From: Porites lobata
Lineage: Eukaryota; Cnidaria; Anthozoa; Scleractinia; Poritidae
NCBI GenBank assembly: GCA_942486035.1
Contig: CALNXK010000032.1
Coordinates: forward strand, 3,752,501 to 3,816,500
DNA length: 64,000 bases
Reading direction: 5' to 3'
Shown piece after piece: positions 1-11,348 of the stretch. The notes under the pieces are model-generated. The model made no database searches. It was not told the DNA's origin and saw nothing but the letters and a program-made list of their open reading frames with translations. How positions within the stretch are numbered: position 1 is the stretch's first letter; each line of letters begins with the position of its first letter. Position numbers and translations under genes: made by a program.

Positions 1-179
1 CTGTACCCAAAGCAAAAAAAGCTTGCCTTCCTTGGTGTCATCTTACTTACATTTGTTTCAACTGCGCTTCGATTCTATAACTTATAGACATCACACGACC
101 ATCGCATGCACGACATAAGGTTACATGCCTTTATAGGTGATTGTCTGACTGCAAAACAAAACATTCCTGACTTACATAC

Positions 180-1235
180 GACTATTGGCTTTTGCTGCGA
201 AACTTTGCACCAGTTCTGGTGTGAAACTTTTACGGTGATTGCCTGACTGACTACCTACGACTACTGGCTTTTGCTGCGAAACTTTGCACCAGTTCTGGTG
301 TGAAACTTTTACGGTGATTGCCTGACTGACTACCTACGACTACTGGCTTTTGCTGCGAAACTTTGCACCAGTTCTGGTGTGAAACTTTTACGGTGATTGC
401 CTGACGGACTACCAACGATTACTGGCTTTTGCTGCGAAACTTTGCACCAGTTCTGGTGTGAAACTTTTACGGTGATTGCCTGACGGACTACCTACGACTA
501 CTGGCTTTTGCTGCGAAACTTTGCACCAGTTCTGGTGTGAAACTTTTACGGTGATTGCCTGACTGACCACGTACGACTACTGTCTTTTGCTGCGAAACTT
601 TACACCAGTTCTGGTGTGAAACTTTTACGGTGATTGCCTGACTGACTACCCACGACTACTGGCTTTTGCTGCGAAACTTTGTACCAGTTCTGGTGTGAAA
701 CCTTTACGGTGATTGCCTGACTGACCACGTACGACTACTGGCTTTTGCTGCGAAACTTTACACCAGTTCTGGTGTGAACCTTTAACGGTGATTGCCTGAC
801 TTACTACCCACGACTACTGGCTTTTGCTGCGAAACTTTGCACCAGTTCTGGTGTGAAACTTTTATGGTGATTGCCTGACTGACCACGTACGACTACTGTC
901 TTTTGCTGCGAAACTTTACACCAGTTCAGGTGTGAACTTTTACGGTGATAGCCTGACTGACTACCCACGACTACTGGCTTTTGCTGCGAAACTTTGCACC
1001 AGTTCTGGTGTGAAACTTTTACGGTGATTGCCTGACTGACCACGTACGACTACTGGCTTTTGCTGCGAAACTTTGCACCAGTTCTGGTGTGAAACTTTTA
1101 CGGTGATTGCCTGACTGATTACCTACGACTACTGGCTTTTGCTGCGAAACTTTGCACTAGTTCTGGTGTGAAACTTTTACGGTGATTGCCTGACTGACTA
1201 CCGACGACTACTGGCTTTTGCTGCGAATTTTTTGC
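180..1235. repeat. 79-bp minisatellite, about 14 copies
   Basis: Units begin with GGCTTTTGCTGCGAAACTTT and recur at 187, 266, 345, 424, 503 and so on to about 1212, a steady 79-bp period. Each unit carries the near-palindrome CACCAGTTCTGGTG (6-bp arms, 2-nt loop). Copies differ by scattered substitutions, and the one near 898 has lost a base. The last copy is truncated near 1235, and a diverged stray piece sits at about 1553-1587. 79 is not a multiple of 3 and all frames close, so it is not coding. Confidence 0.95.
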
Positions 1236-1986
1236 GGTGATTGTCTGACGACATATCATTATGGCTTCTTGACTACAGAAAAATGAGTGAGTGAGTAAGA
1301 TCAAACTCAGGATGACAAGCTCTTCATAGTGCGGAGAAAGTTACTACAAGAACACGTCATCAGTCTGGCTTTAAAAAGTAAACTGTTGCCATAGCATATT
1401 TGAAAACATGGACAGTATTGTTTTTTTATACCGCAACAGAAAGGTCCTTGTTTGCTGTCAGGCGTTTGCGTAAATGACGTTACCTTGCTTTGTGGGTTCG
1501 TGGTTTTGAGCCGTAGCGGTTAGAAGTTTCCGACGGAAAGCCTGTTTACTCGAAACTTTCTATCAGTTCTGGTGTAAACTTTTTGCGGAGTAACAGTAGG
1601 CACGGCATACGATGCTGGCGATAAGCATGTGTCTACACTGAATTTGGGGCGATTTTGCAGAGGAGACCACAGGTAGATCGAGCGTACTCGTTATGCTGTT
1701 TATTCTTAAACTTTATTTCGCCTCAGTCGATTATCGTTGGAAAACATGCATTGGTCTTAAGGCTTTGCGGTGATCACTTTTTTTACGTGTTATTGTGTTA
1801 TGGACAAAGTTCGGGATCTTCCTTTTTATCTTTTACCTGGCAAAAACTCAAGACTACTCCTCAAGTCCACATTCTAAAACTGTAAGTACCGCTGAATGTC
1901 TTTAGTTGTTATGTTATTGTTATGTAGTACTTATGGATAGGGAATAACATATACTAAACAAATACACTGATCTTTTCCCTATATCT

Positions 1987-1987
<1 letters not shown>
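1236..1987. other. Intergenic, no gene seen
   Basis: No exon-like reading frame or recognised domain on either strand. It holds one diverged relic of the upstream 79-bp unit (about 1553-1587). Confidence 0.5.

Positions 1988-2020
<33 letters not shown>
1988..2020 (+). repeat. Poly-A run of 33 bases
   Basis: An uninterrupted A homopolymer. It could be a retroposon tail, but no tRNA-like or LINE-like body is recognisable just upstream, so the source is open. Confidence 0.7.
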
Positions 2021-2021
<1 letters not shown>

Positions 2022-2144
2022 GACAACTAGATAAAAGGGTGAAACAGGTTAGACACGCTTTCCTTTTATATTATGTAAATTTGACGTAAAACAGATCTTG
2101 CCTACTGACTTACATGTTTTTCTTGGCAATGTGTTAAATGAAAC

Positions 2145-2325
2145 TTTGCTGGCTGGCTCATAACTTACTTCTGCTACCGCTGGCTGGCAAACACCGAACT
2201 CCGTTTCACTCTGGCTGGGATTGTGTAATTTTTGTTTTTTTAACCTTGCTGGCTGGCAAAAAACCGTCAAACATGATTGCTGGCTGGGATTTTTATTTTC
2301 TGAAAGTCTTGCTGGCTAGCAGTGA
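2145..2325. repeat. Irregular GCTGGCTGG repeats
   Basis: The motif GCTGGCTGG occurs about six times at uneven spacing (about 2148, 2180, 2210, 2248, 2278, 2310) in T-rich spacer. Short open frames across it are by-products. No function recognised. Confidence 0.5.
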
Positions 2326-2440
2326 AGAGCGGGTATTTTTTCCCAGGAAAGTTAAATATTAACATAGGTTGACGTAAAGGCACTCTGCTAGCGTTTACGA
2401 CATCGTATAATCAATTTTGCGAAAAATGTTCGTTGGGTAC

Positions 2441-3782
2441 TCCTGACAGAGATCGAGGCTGGAAAGAGACGCTAAGGTTTTTTTCTCTCGCCTCGGGCGT
2501 GTGAGGCTCGCGCGCTTCGCGCGCGTAACACTCTTACACCACGCTATACCGATTTCTTTACTTACTTTTGAGAAAAAAAAACCCGACTGTTTTGTAGTCT
2601 AGCTACATCTCGCCGTGAACGTGACATGATCACGCAATTTAAATGTTCAAAGCCTCTCTTCACTGTCAAGGAAAGGTAGTCTTACTTTAGAACTTAAAAC
2701 AGAAAGTAGCATAGACTGTTTATTTTACAAAGCTAAAACAAAAGTAATCACCAACGGATGCACTACACGCCTAGGGCCTGAGAGGCTCGCGCGCTTTACC
2801 GATTTCTTTGAGAAAAAGAAAGTTAGCCTTGGGTACAGATGGCCTCTGGATCGACTAAACACGTTCCGGACGATTGACACGATCCGGACTTCAAAATAAT
2901 CATCTCGAACACTTCAGTACGTTTTAGAATAACTCGGCCGGTGACGGGCTGGTGATCGCCTAAGACGAAGATTATATTATAGGTACAAGTTCCTAAAAGA
3001 TTGTCAAGTTTCACCGGACAAGTTAAAGCCAAACTTTATACAAAATTTTCTTGTCTAAGAACATGTCATGCAGTGAACTGAAATATAATTTTGTTGATGA
3101 TGCTATAAGATCTCGTTATGGTATATACAAAATGATACTAGAAGACAAATACAATCATGGATTTAGATTTTAAGCCTACCTGATTAACCCTGATCAATGG
3201 CCTTTCAGGAGCCGGGCGTGAAGTTAACTTGTTGTGAATCGAAAGCAAATTCCTAACAGTTTCTGTTCGAGATATGTTCACAATTTTGTTTCTGTGAAAC
3301 TTCTATGACTTCATGTATTGTTTATGGTAGTTTTGTTTTAAACCATTATCCTCACAAAGCCCGCCAGTGACCCTAAGCTCAAAACACTTTTCATAGAATA
3401 AAAAATAATCTAGCACATTTTGGACTTTGGCTGGTGACATTTTGGTTCTTTTAATTAATTATAAATTGATCGTGGAATTTGATATTTCTTAGGGTAACCT
3501 CTCATATGCAATATTTCAAAAATTCTGAGAAAATAATGTAAGGTCAAGGAAACATTCGTACTAATACTTTCTGATGTACCTACACGTTTAGGAAATGTGA
3601 CCATGAAAGATTTTATGTAGAAGGAAGATAATAGTAGGATGGTCCTCCACAATTTACCAGACAGGTCACCAGTAATAAACCTTTTGAAAATTCTACGAAA
3701 ATAAGACTTATTCTGGAAAATGTTGTTACTTCGGGCCTCAAGAAATTTTGTCGAAATACTGGAAACTTGAACGCCTACCCGC
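2441..3782. other. Intergenic with two related repeat blocks
   Basis: Blocks near 2490-2560 and 2775-2822 share a GAGGCTCGCGCGCTT core followed by TACCGATTTCTTT, so they look like copies of one dispersed repeat. The rest shows no gene. The 5' exons (signal peptide) expected for the collagen/fibrinogen relic downstream were searched for here and not found. Confidence 0.4.
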
Positions 3783-5432
3783 ATGGACTGCCGGGACTTA
3801 ATTCCTGGGAGAGATGGATCTAAAGGTAATAAAGGCGACCGAGGGAGGAGGGGTAAAAAAGGAATGATGGGACAGCCTGGCAGAAGTGGAAAACAAGGAA
3901 TTATGGGGCCACCAGGAATAAAAGGAGAAAAAGGAGTGAAAGGTGATATTTGTGCACCGGGTATTCCAGGAATAAAAGGCGAACCGGGAGAATCCATTTC
4001 TGCTCCAAACGTAACAGTTTCTTCCTCACAACTAAGGGTGAACGAAAGCGACGCCGCTGTTTTACCGTGTTCTACGTCGGGAAATCCCGCTCCAACCTTG
4101 GTTTGGTCGCGGATTAACGAAACATTACCAAGCAATCGAACGAAAGTATTGTCTAATGGTGTAATAAAGATTGCTGGCGTGCAACTTGTGGATGCCGGGA
4201 AATACAAGTGCGTTGCGCAAAATGTTCTTGGAAGAGACGAGAAATTTACGAGTATTATCGTACAAAGTGAGTTCACTTAATCGTTAATTCATTTTATTGT
4301 CGTTAACACCTTGCTATCATGTACTTTCAACAGGCCACAATAAATTGTAATATGTTTTTTTTGTTTTTAAAGTGAAAAAGCACAATCGGTATGATATTAG
4401 AAACAAAGGGAAGTTGCCTATTGCTTCTGATTTTAGTTTATTATAAATATTTTGGTGGGGTCTTAATGCTTTTGTTCCAGCATTCCAGTTCTGGTTAAAT
4501 AGTTTTCTGTTTGTTTGTTTGTGTGTTTGTTTGTTTCTTCGTCCTCCTTCCCCTAACTCCCATGCACTTGGTCCCTTTGCTTCGCGAGACTCGTTAGCAA
4601 ATCTGATAGGGAGAAAGTTTATTGTTTTATTTTCTTTAGGTCAACCCAAAGTTTCATTATCGTTTGGGCCATCTTACGCTGAAAAAGGCAAAAATATCAC
4701 GTTACCAGTCTGTCACGTGACGGGATTTCCCCCACCGAAAATCACCTGGCGTAAAGTGCACGACCATTTCATGCAATCCAGAGCTTTTGTTAAAGGTGGA
4801 CAGTTCTCAATAATAACTGTTCAAAAAAAAAGATTCTGGTTTGTACAAATGTCAAGCTTCAAATCACTTGGGATATGCTTTCGCTGTCACTCAACTTAAC
4901 GTTATTGAACTGCCCTACTTTACTGTGAGCCCGCCAGCACAGTTTGAAGTAAACGAAAACCTGACATTGTCTATCAGCTGCCAGGCAGATGGCTTTCCCA
5001 CACCAACAGTCACGTGGTTGAAAGGGAACAGTCAGCTGCCAAGTGGAAGATCTATGGTCAGTGATGATGGAACTCTAACGATCTGGGACACTAAAAAGGG
5101 AGACTCGGGGACTTACAACTGCGTGGCGTCGTCGGGTAAATTTTTTAGAAAGGCAATTGCTTCTATGAAGCTAACTGTTAAAGGAGGTAAGGTGATTACT
5201 CATTTAATCGTAACTAGAATTACTAAACTCGCTTAAAATATTCTGTAACAGATTCCAGATTTTCTCCTCCATTTCGAGCGATCGTTTATCTTTAAACACG
5301 AAATGTGTAGCATGTCCATAGACGCCTTCCTTTTGTTTTCTTCGCCAATTCAACTGCGCTCGAGCGAAGCCCGTTGTGGAATGTCCTTCACATGGCTGCT
5401 ATCTAATTTCAGATTTTATCAACTGATATTAC

Positions 5433-5486
5433 CAATAATAATAATAATAATAATAATGATGATGATGATGATGATGATGATGATGT
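5433..5486 (+). repeat. (AAT)n/(ATG)n microsatellite
   Basis: A compound trinucleotide repeat in the intron before the first fibrinogen exon. Confidence 0.9.
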
Positions 5487-5937
5487 TTAGCGTCCTTATG
5501 GTCACTTGCTCAAACATGTTGTTCACGGGCACTCTAAAACTTTATTTTCAGTTTACAAAAACTGTGCTGCACGTTACAAAGCAGGTCAACGAACAAGTGG
5601 TGTTTACCGTGTCAGTCCAGATGACGCCGGTTACTTTGATGTGTACTGTGACCAAACAACAGCAGGTGGGGGATGGACAGTGTTTCAGAAAAGACTTGAT
5701 GGCTCAGTTGACTTTGATCGCGTTTGGAACGACTACAAACAAGGTTTCGGGAATCTGAGCACAGAATTTTGGCTTGGACTGGATAAGATTCACCGTCTGA
5801 CAAAGGGAAGAAGCAAGCTTCGGGTGGATCTCGAAGATTTCAACGGACAAACAGCTTAGGCCGAGTACGACCTGTTTGAAGTTGCTGATGAAGGAAATAA
5901 ATATAAGCTGACTCTTGGTACATATTCGGGTGAGTAC

Positions 5938-6597
5938 TTCCTTCCTTCCTTCCTTTCTTCCTTCCCTCTTTCCTTCCTTCCTTCCTTCCTTCCTTCCTTT
6001 CTTCCTTCCCTCTTTCCTTCCCTCTTTCCTTCCTTCCTTCCTTCCTTCCCTCTTTCCTTCCTTCCTTCCTTCCTTCCTTCCTTTCTTCCTTCCCTCTTTC
6101 CTTCCTTCCTTTCTTCCTTCCCTCTTTCCTTCCTTCCTTCCTTCCTTCCTTCCTTCCTTTCTTCCCTCCCTCTTTCCTTCCTTCCTTCCTTCCTTCCTTC
6201 CTTCCTTCCTTCCTTCCTTCCTTCCTTCCTTCCTTCCTTCCTTCCTTCCTTCCTTCCTTCCTTCCTTCCTTCCTTCCTTCCTTCCTTCCTTCCTTCCTTC
6301 CTTCCTTCCTTCCTTCCTTCCTTCCTTCCTTCCTTCCCTCTTTCCTTCCTTCCTTCCTTCCTTCCTTCCTTTCTTCCTTCCTTCCTTCCTTCCTTCCTTC
6401 CTTCCTTCCTTCCTTCCTTCCCCCTTCCTTCCTTCCTTCCTTCCCTCTTTCCTTCCTTCCTTCCTTCCTTTCTTCCTCTCTTCCTTCCCTCTTTCCTTCC
6501 TTCCTTCCTTCCTTCCTTCCTTCCTTTCTTCCTCTCTTCCTTCCCTCTTTCCTTCCTTCCTCCCTTCCTTCCTTCCCTCTTTCCTTCCTTCCTTCTA
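5938..6597 (+). repeat. (TTCC)n microsatellite, about 660 bp
   Basis: TTCC units broken by CTTTCC and CCCTCTTT variants begin within 10 bp of the splice donor at 5930-5931 and fill most of the last intron of the fibrinogen-domain pseudogene. The long open frame across it (Leu-Pro-Ser-Phe repeats) is an artefact of the repeat. Confidence 0.97.
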
Positions 6598-6941
6598 GTG
6601 CCTCTGATTTCCCAGAGAAGGTTTAATGCGTGTCATCTGGATCACATATTTTGAGATATGATTTTTCTCTTTTGTGGGAACTGCCGGGGATTCGTTTACA
6701 TATCATAAGGGTATGGCGTTCTCCGCTACAGATCAAGACAATGATAATGCTAGTGGCAATTGTGCTGCATCTTGGAAGGGAGGCTGGTGGTTCAATGAAT
6801 GCCACTACGCCTTTCTGAACGGCTTCTATTATCATGGCTCACACTCCCATTCTTGGGATCGTGTGATATGGTATAAATGGAAAGGTGACAGGTACTCTGC
6901 CAAAACGTGCGGAGATGAAAATTAAACCAGTTAATGCCTAA

Positions 6942-9900
6942 AGGGTAGTCGACGTACGTTTCTTCACCAAACCTGACTTTGGTCTTCGCATATAATAGGT
7001 GAACAATTTTTCGTTAATGAGACAGTTTAAATATAACTTTCTTCGATTTTTATTAGCTGCACTGCACATTTAAAGCTTATCCAAAAGTTTTATTATTCTT
7101 TTTTCATTTTTTTCTGTATGGTCTCGGTTACCTCAAATTGGCTTTTTGTTTTCATATGCAAACTGGCGCATCCTGTAGAGTTGATGAGTCAACTCTTGAA
7201 TGAGTAAAATCGGGCTATGCTATGCAAATCGAGCTATGAATGCCAATTTAGGAAAACTTGCTCCAAAGAAATGTGACTTGAGTTGTTCTTTTTACGTTGG
7301 CTAACGTTGGCGTTTTTCGTGCTTTTTTAACTTAAAATCTACTGTATATCTGTACATATGGTTAATTATCCTGATCAATTAGCAGTATATCACTTTTAGA
7401 TCTCCTGTGCATGATAAAAGATTTTTTTTTTCTTTCACATTTGCATTTCTCCCAGAGTTGAAACAAACATTCAAACAAATGTTAAACTACAGCTTGTTTA
7501 TAAACTAGGAATTATTTTGAGTGCATAATAAAACACTTGATACACCATCCTCGTTCTTTGTATGGTAGAATATATGAATATATATTTAGGAATGAATTTT
7601 TTCATACCTTTTTTAGATAATCATATCTTAAAGTGTATAAGGTTCTTTTGCATATTTGAATTTTTTAATTTCAATATTTCTGAGAAATGAACCATTTTGT
7701 ATCCGGGTTAATTGAAGTTATCCTTCACAGCCACGTAGCCGGGAATTCTTGAGGGGTGGTGCGATCCAACGAGGAGACTGCCGGCAGACCAAACCAGGCC
7801 GGTGGCTTAAGTCTCTAGATAGGACGTCGGAGACTGTATTTCGGGCGTTTTGAAAAACACGAGTATTTCTCAAACTTTTAACCTTCAAAAGATAGTTTTT
7901 TCCAAGAGACTACCTTATTTTACAATTTTGAAAGGAAGGAAAAGAAAGTTCTGAATTTGTATTATTCGCTAGGTTTGCATTATCATGATCATACAATAGT
8001 GTGCCAAGCTCAAGCATACTTGGGTGCAGAAACAGATTAATGTATCTTAGATAGTGGATTTGCTTAAGAGCCGGGAATACTGCTTTTTGGCAACAGAAAA
8101 CAGGGTTACACAAAAGGGCTACACAAAAAAAGGAACAATGTGTACCTTCATGTATTTCAAGCAACAAGAGGATCCGTGATCCACCCCTTGTGATTGGCTG
8201 TGATGCAGCCAATTGGAAATCAAGAACTTCCGATCCTTGATACAGCCTAGTAATTGCGTAAGGTCGATCAACATTAAGCCAGTCTGAACGATTGTGCTAT
8301 TCCCGTCACAAAAAAAAAAAAGTTAAATGTGATGTTGATTCCTAGTAGCAACTGCAAAGGGAGAAACATCATAGCGCCCCAGCCCTAAGACTTGCATTCA
8401 CTTCTAATATGAAAGGGCTTGGAGTTGACTGATGCAAGCAACTCTCCTGCTGACCGAGTGATTTTTAGGAAATTTATTTCTGAAAGAAATAAATGGTTTT
8501 ATGCTTAATGTGACTGATTAATGTGTCATTTCTCCAGTTACTGGGGAGGGGGCGTTCCTGCCATCCGGGACATTATATATTGTGTTTTTAAGACATGAAA
8601 GCGAGGCACAAGGCCTCTCTGCTCACTGCAACAAGAACTGTGTGTGCAAGGGCCATACAGCCATCCCCCAGATTTCATTTTAATCAGCTATTTTATGTCT
8701 GTGAGCTATTTCAGACTTTGATAATAATAATTCTGTGTGTGAGCAATTTCAGACTTTGAAAAGATTAATTCTGTGTGACTGTGTGTGCAAGGGCCATACA
8801 GCCATCCCACAGATTTCATTTCAATCACTTACATTAGGGAGCTCTTTCAGACTTTTGATAAGTATAATTCTCTGTGACTGTGTGTGCAAGGGAATAAAGC
8901 CATCTCACGGATTTCACTTTAATCAGTTACATCAGTGAGCTACTTAAGTATAGGAAAATTGATTATGTTTGATAATACAAGGTTTGAATTTAATCTGGAT
9001 TCCTTTTTCCTTCCTTCAAAATTATTTTCATTCTCAATTTTGTTATTATTAGTTGTTTAAGAACGTCCATTTTTTATTAATTGTGGGCAAATAGTATTAA
9101 CGCTGTACTGGTATTAGCCTAAATTGGTTAATGTGCAGGTGTCAAGTCAATTTAGTGCTAATCCTGGATTATCTCAATCTGACTGAACAACCCATAGGTC
9201 GGGCAATTGGGACCTGGTGAGAACTATAATTCAATAGGGTCAATTAAGCAATCTCATTCATTTAAGCTTGCACCTTTCCTATGACATAATTGCTCCATAT
9301 TTACAGCTACACTTGTACATTTTGCTTCTAGATTACTAAGGTTTTTGTCGGTGGTTCTCTTGCTTTGGCCTCGGGTGGGGCTGCCCTGTCACTCGTTTCT
9401 TGCTCCGGGCTGTGGCGGGTGTGCCCTCACCTTTGCTGGGATAAATCTTCTTGTGTATCTGGACTTTCCTAGCTTGATATGCTTAAATGAAATAAACGGC
9501 CACTCTTGTGGCCAAATTTATCCCAAACTGGAATTGTCATTATTGGGTATCCCAGCAAACAGAGCTCACCCAAAGGAAGACTCCACCAACAGCAATAACT
9601 GACTCAATAATACTATCTAAAGGAACATGGAGCATAAATACTACATATATGAGGATAGTAGCTTTAATCAGGGATATATACATAACTTGCACGCAACGGT
9701 AAAGAACTAGATTGAGCATGTCAAAACTACACCAGGGAACCTCTTTCTCACTGTTAAAATAATAATTCATATGCAACATTTTGGAGGAAACAATGGGAAC
9801 AAACCCTAAAGGTTAACGACCCACTTTTGAAAATAAGAAAGGAAATTTTCTTACATCTTCAGAAGGCAATCAGAGGTCAATTTTTTGATAGAGCAAAGAT

Positions 9901-11348
9901 ATGATAAGAACTACAGGCAGCCATTGTACAGTAAAAGACCACATGACCTTCTAGCGAAAGAAAAACGACAAGAAAACATTTTCTCAATCCGCACTACGAA
10001 TCCTCCAAAAAAGAGCTTACATGCACGACAAAATGAAAGAGTAAGCGACGAATCAGAAAGGGGTAAATGCCTTGTGGGCACACCAAATCCCCTTTTTTCA
10101 TACTTTAACACGAAGGATAAACAGGTTTTGTGGAAAGCGTGAGTCAGGGCTTGTCAACTCCTTACATTATTTTCAGTTTTACTACACAATCAGTGAACTA
10201 CAATTGAAACATACTATTAATTCACTTTCTTTTAAATGGTTGATCAAGAAAGAGTGGACCTCTGGGGCCTGTAGAGGGGTGCGAGCGCACCTGTCACATT
10301 CCCCCTCACCCTAAGGGCCTGGTTTACCCATTCATTCAATACACAAGCAATTCAACGACATTTTCAACTACACGCTTTCAATAATCGAATCTTACTGAGA
10401 GCATTCCTACTGAGAAGGTTTATTAAAGCTCATCTCACAAAATAACTTGCCAGGTTTCTATTAGTAAAAGTGTGAAATTCTTGATAACAATCCAAACAGA
10501 AAAGTTAAAACAGTCGTCTTATACTGAACACTTTTCCGAAAAATAAATAAATATAAGAAAGGTTTATTCAATCACGCGATTCATGGTCGATAAAATATAT
10601 TTCGACACTCGACAGGAGCAGCTCGGAGCTGGTCAGCAAACAAAAGTTTCTACAGACAATTGCAGTATTAAAATGATCCCTGTAGGAGCATAAATTACAA
10701 TTATCCTTTTTCAGTTTTAGTTCACCTCCTCTTCATTTGGACTCGCGACGGGGACCCTGGTGCCAACTGAAATCAATTTGCTTCATAAGAATTAGCAGCT
10801 ATGCTAAAAATGTTTGCATTGCTTCTTGTCTAGAAAAACACGTATGATGTTGTCTACAGCTCTGGGTTATTTGGCTGACCAGTTATACGATTTCATAAGA
10901 AGACTTTACAGTTTCAAATTCCTACGAAATCCATTCACTAATTGTCTTAGAAGTCCATGTTTCCCTCTAGCCTGTTGTTACTAATAACATCTTTTATAGA
11001 ATTGTTTTATGTTGGCGATCGCCATGGAACAAATTTGATGACGTCTATTTTATCGAACAATGTCTATGAGATTTTACTAAGAAAGTATGTTCTCGATTTC
11101 CATTCATTTTGACAGAGAAAAACTAAAGAAGTGTCCTGACCTAGTCAAAGGTTTATACTGTATCTAACCTGAATGGGATATTTTGTCACAAAAAGAAGAA
11201 AAAATCTGTTAATCAAAATGTTTATTGTTTAAGTCCCATTTATTGCTTTCATTGTAGTGAATGCGACGCAAACCCATAGGGAGACAATAATTAAACCTTT
11301 TAAAGCAGTAAAAAAGCCAAAAATAACATCAACCGTCTAAAAGAAGCC
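6942..11348. other. Intergenic, 4.4 kb, no gene seen
   Basis: Between the fibrinogen relic and the PAN-EGF-discoidin gene I see no exon with recognisable protein similarity. It is AT-rich and holds one set of degenerate tandem repeats (8640-8935). Short open frames around 7910-8212 and 9345-10314 show no domain, codon pattern or splice sites supporting them. Confidence 0.5.
8640..8935 (+). repeat. Degenerate tandem repeat, about 100-140 bp unit
   Basis: The block TGTGTGCAAGGG...GCCAT...AGATTTCA(T/C)TTTAATCA followed by TTTCAGACTTT recurs at 8641, 8782 and 8881, with an extra partial copy near 8735. Function unknown. Confidence 0.7.

Larger units (their letters stand above)
3783..6941 (+). 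pseudogene. Collagen-Ig-fibrinogen (cnidarian ficolin-like) gene, decayed
   Basis: Exons can be followed at up to 3783-4266 (Gly-X-Y collagen repeats, then an Ig domain with Y-K-C), 4640-5186 (two more Ig domains), 5552-5929 and 6678-6941 (the two halves of a fibrinogen C-terminal domain, with GGGWTVFQKR and the GNCA(A)SWKGGWW core). Junctions are phase 1 and GT-AG except the last. In this family the collagen stalk oligomerises the protein and the FBG head binds ligands; collagen-Ig-FBG proteins are known from anthozoans as CniFLs, proposed immune lectins. Lesions seen: a nine-A run at 4823-4831 shifts the frame inside Ig2; TAG at 5857-5859 replaces the Tyr expected in the FBG domain; the last intron ends GG (6676-6677) instead of AG; four As at 6902-6905 shift the frame just before the usual EMKI-type C-terminus. 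An in-frame TGA at 3768-3770 lies just upstream of the first ATG. No signal peptide exon found. Probably a recent pseudogene; assembly error could explain one or two lesions but not all. Confidence 0.85.

Noticed and set aside
804..1304. Minus-strand frames with repeated HRKSFTPELVQSFAAK
   Set aside because: Artefacts of the 79-bp minisatellite; the unit is not a multiple of three, so no frame persists.
3455..4276. 273-codon minus-strand open frame rich in Pro
   Set aside because: It is the antisense of the collagen Gly-X-Y repeats and Ig exon; the pseudo-collagen Pro pattern is a shadow of the plus-strand codons.
5915..6598. 227-codon open frame of Leu-Pro-Ser-Phe repeats
   Set aside because: Translation of the TTCC microsatellite inside an intron.
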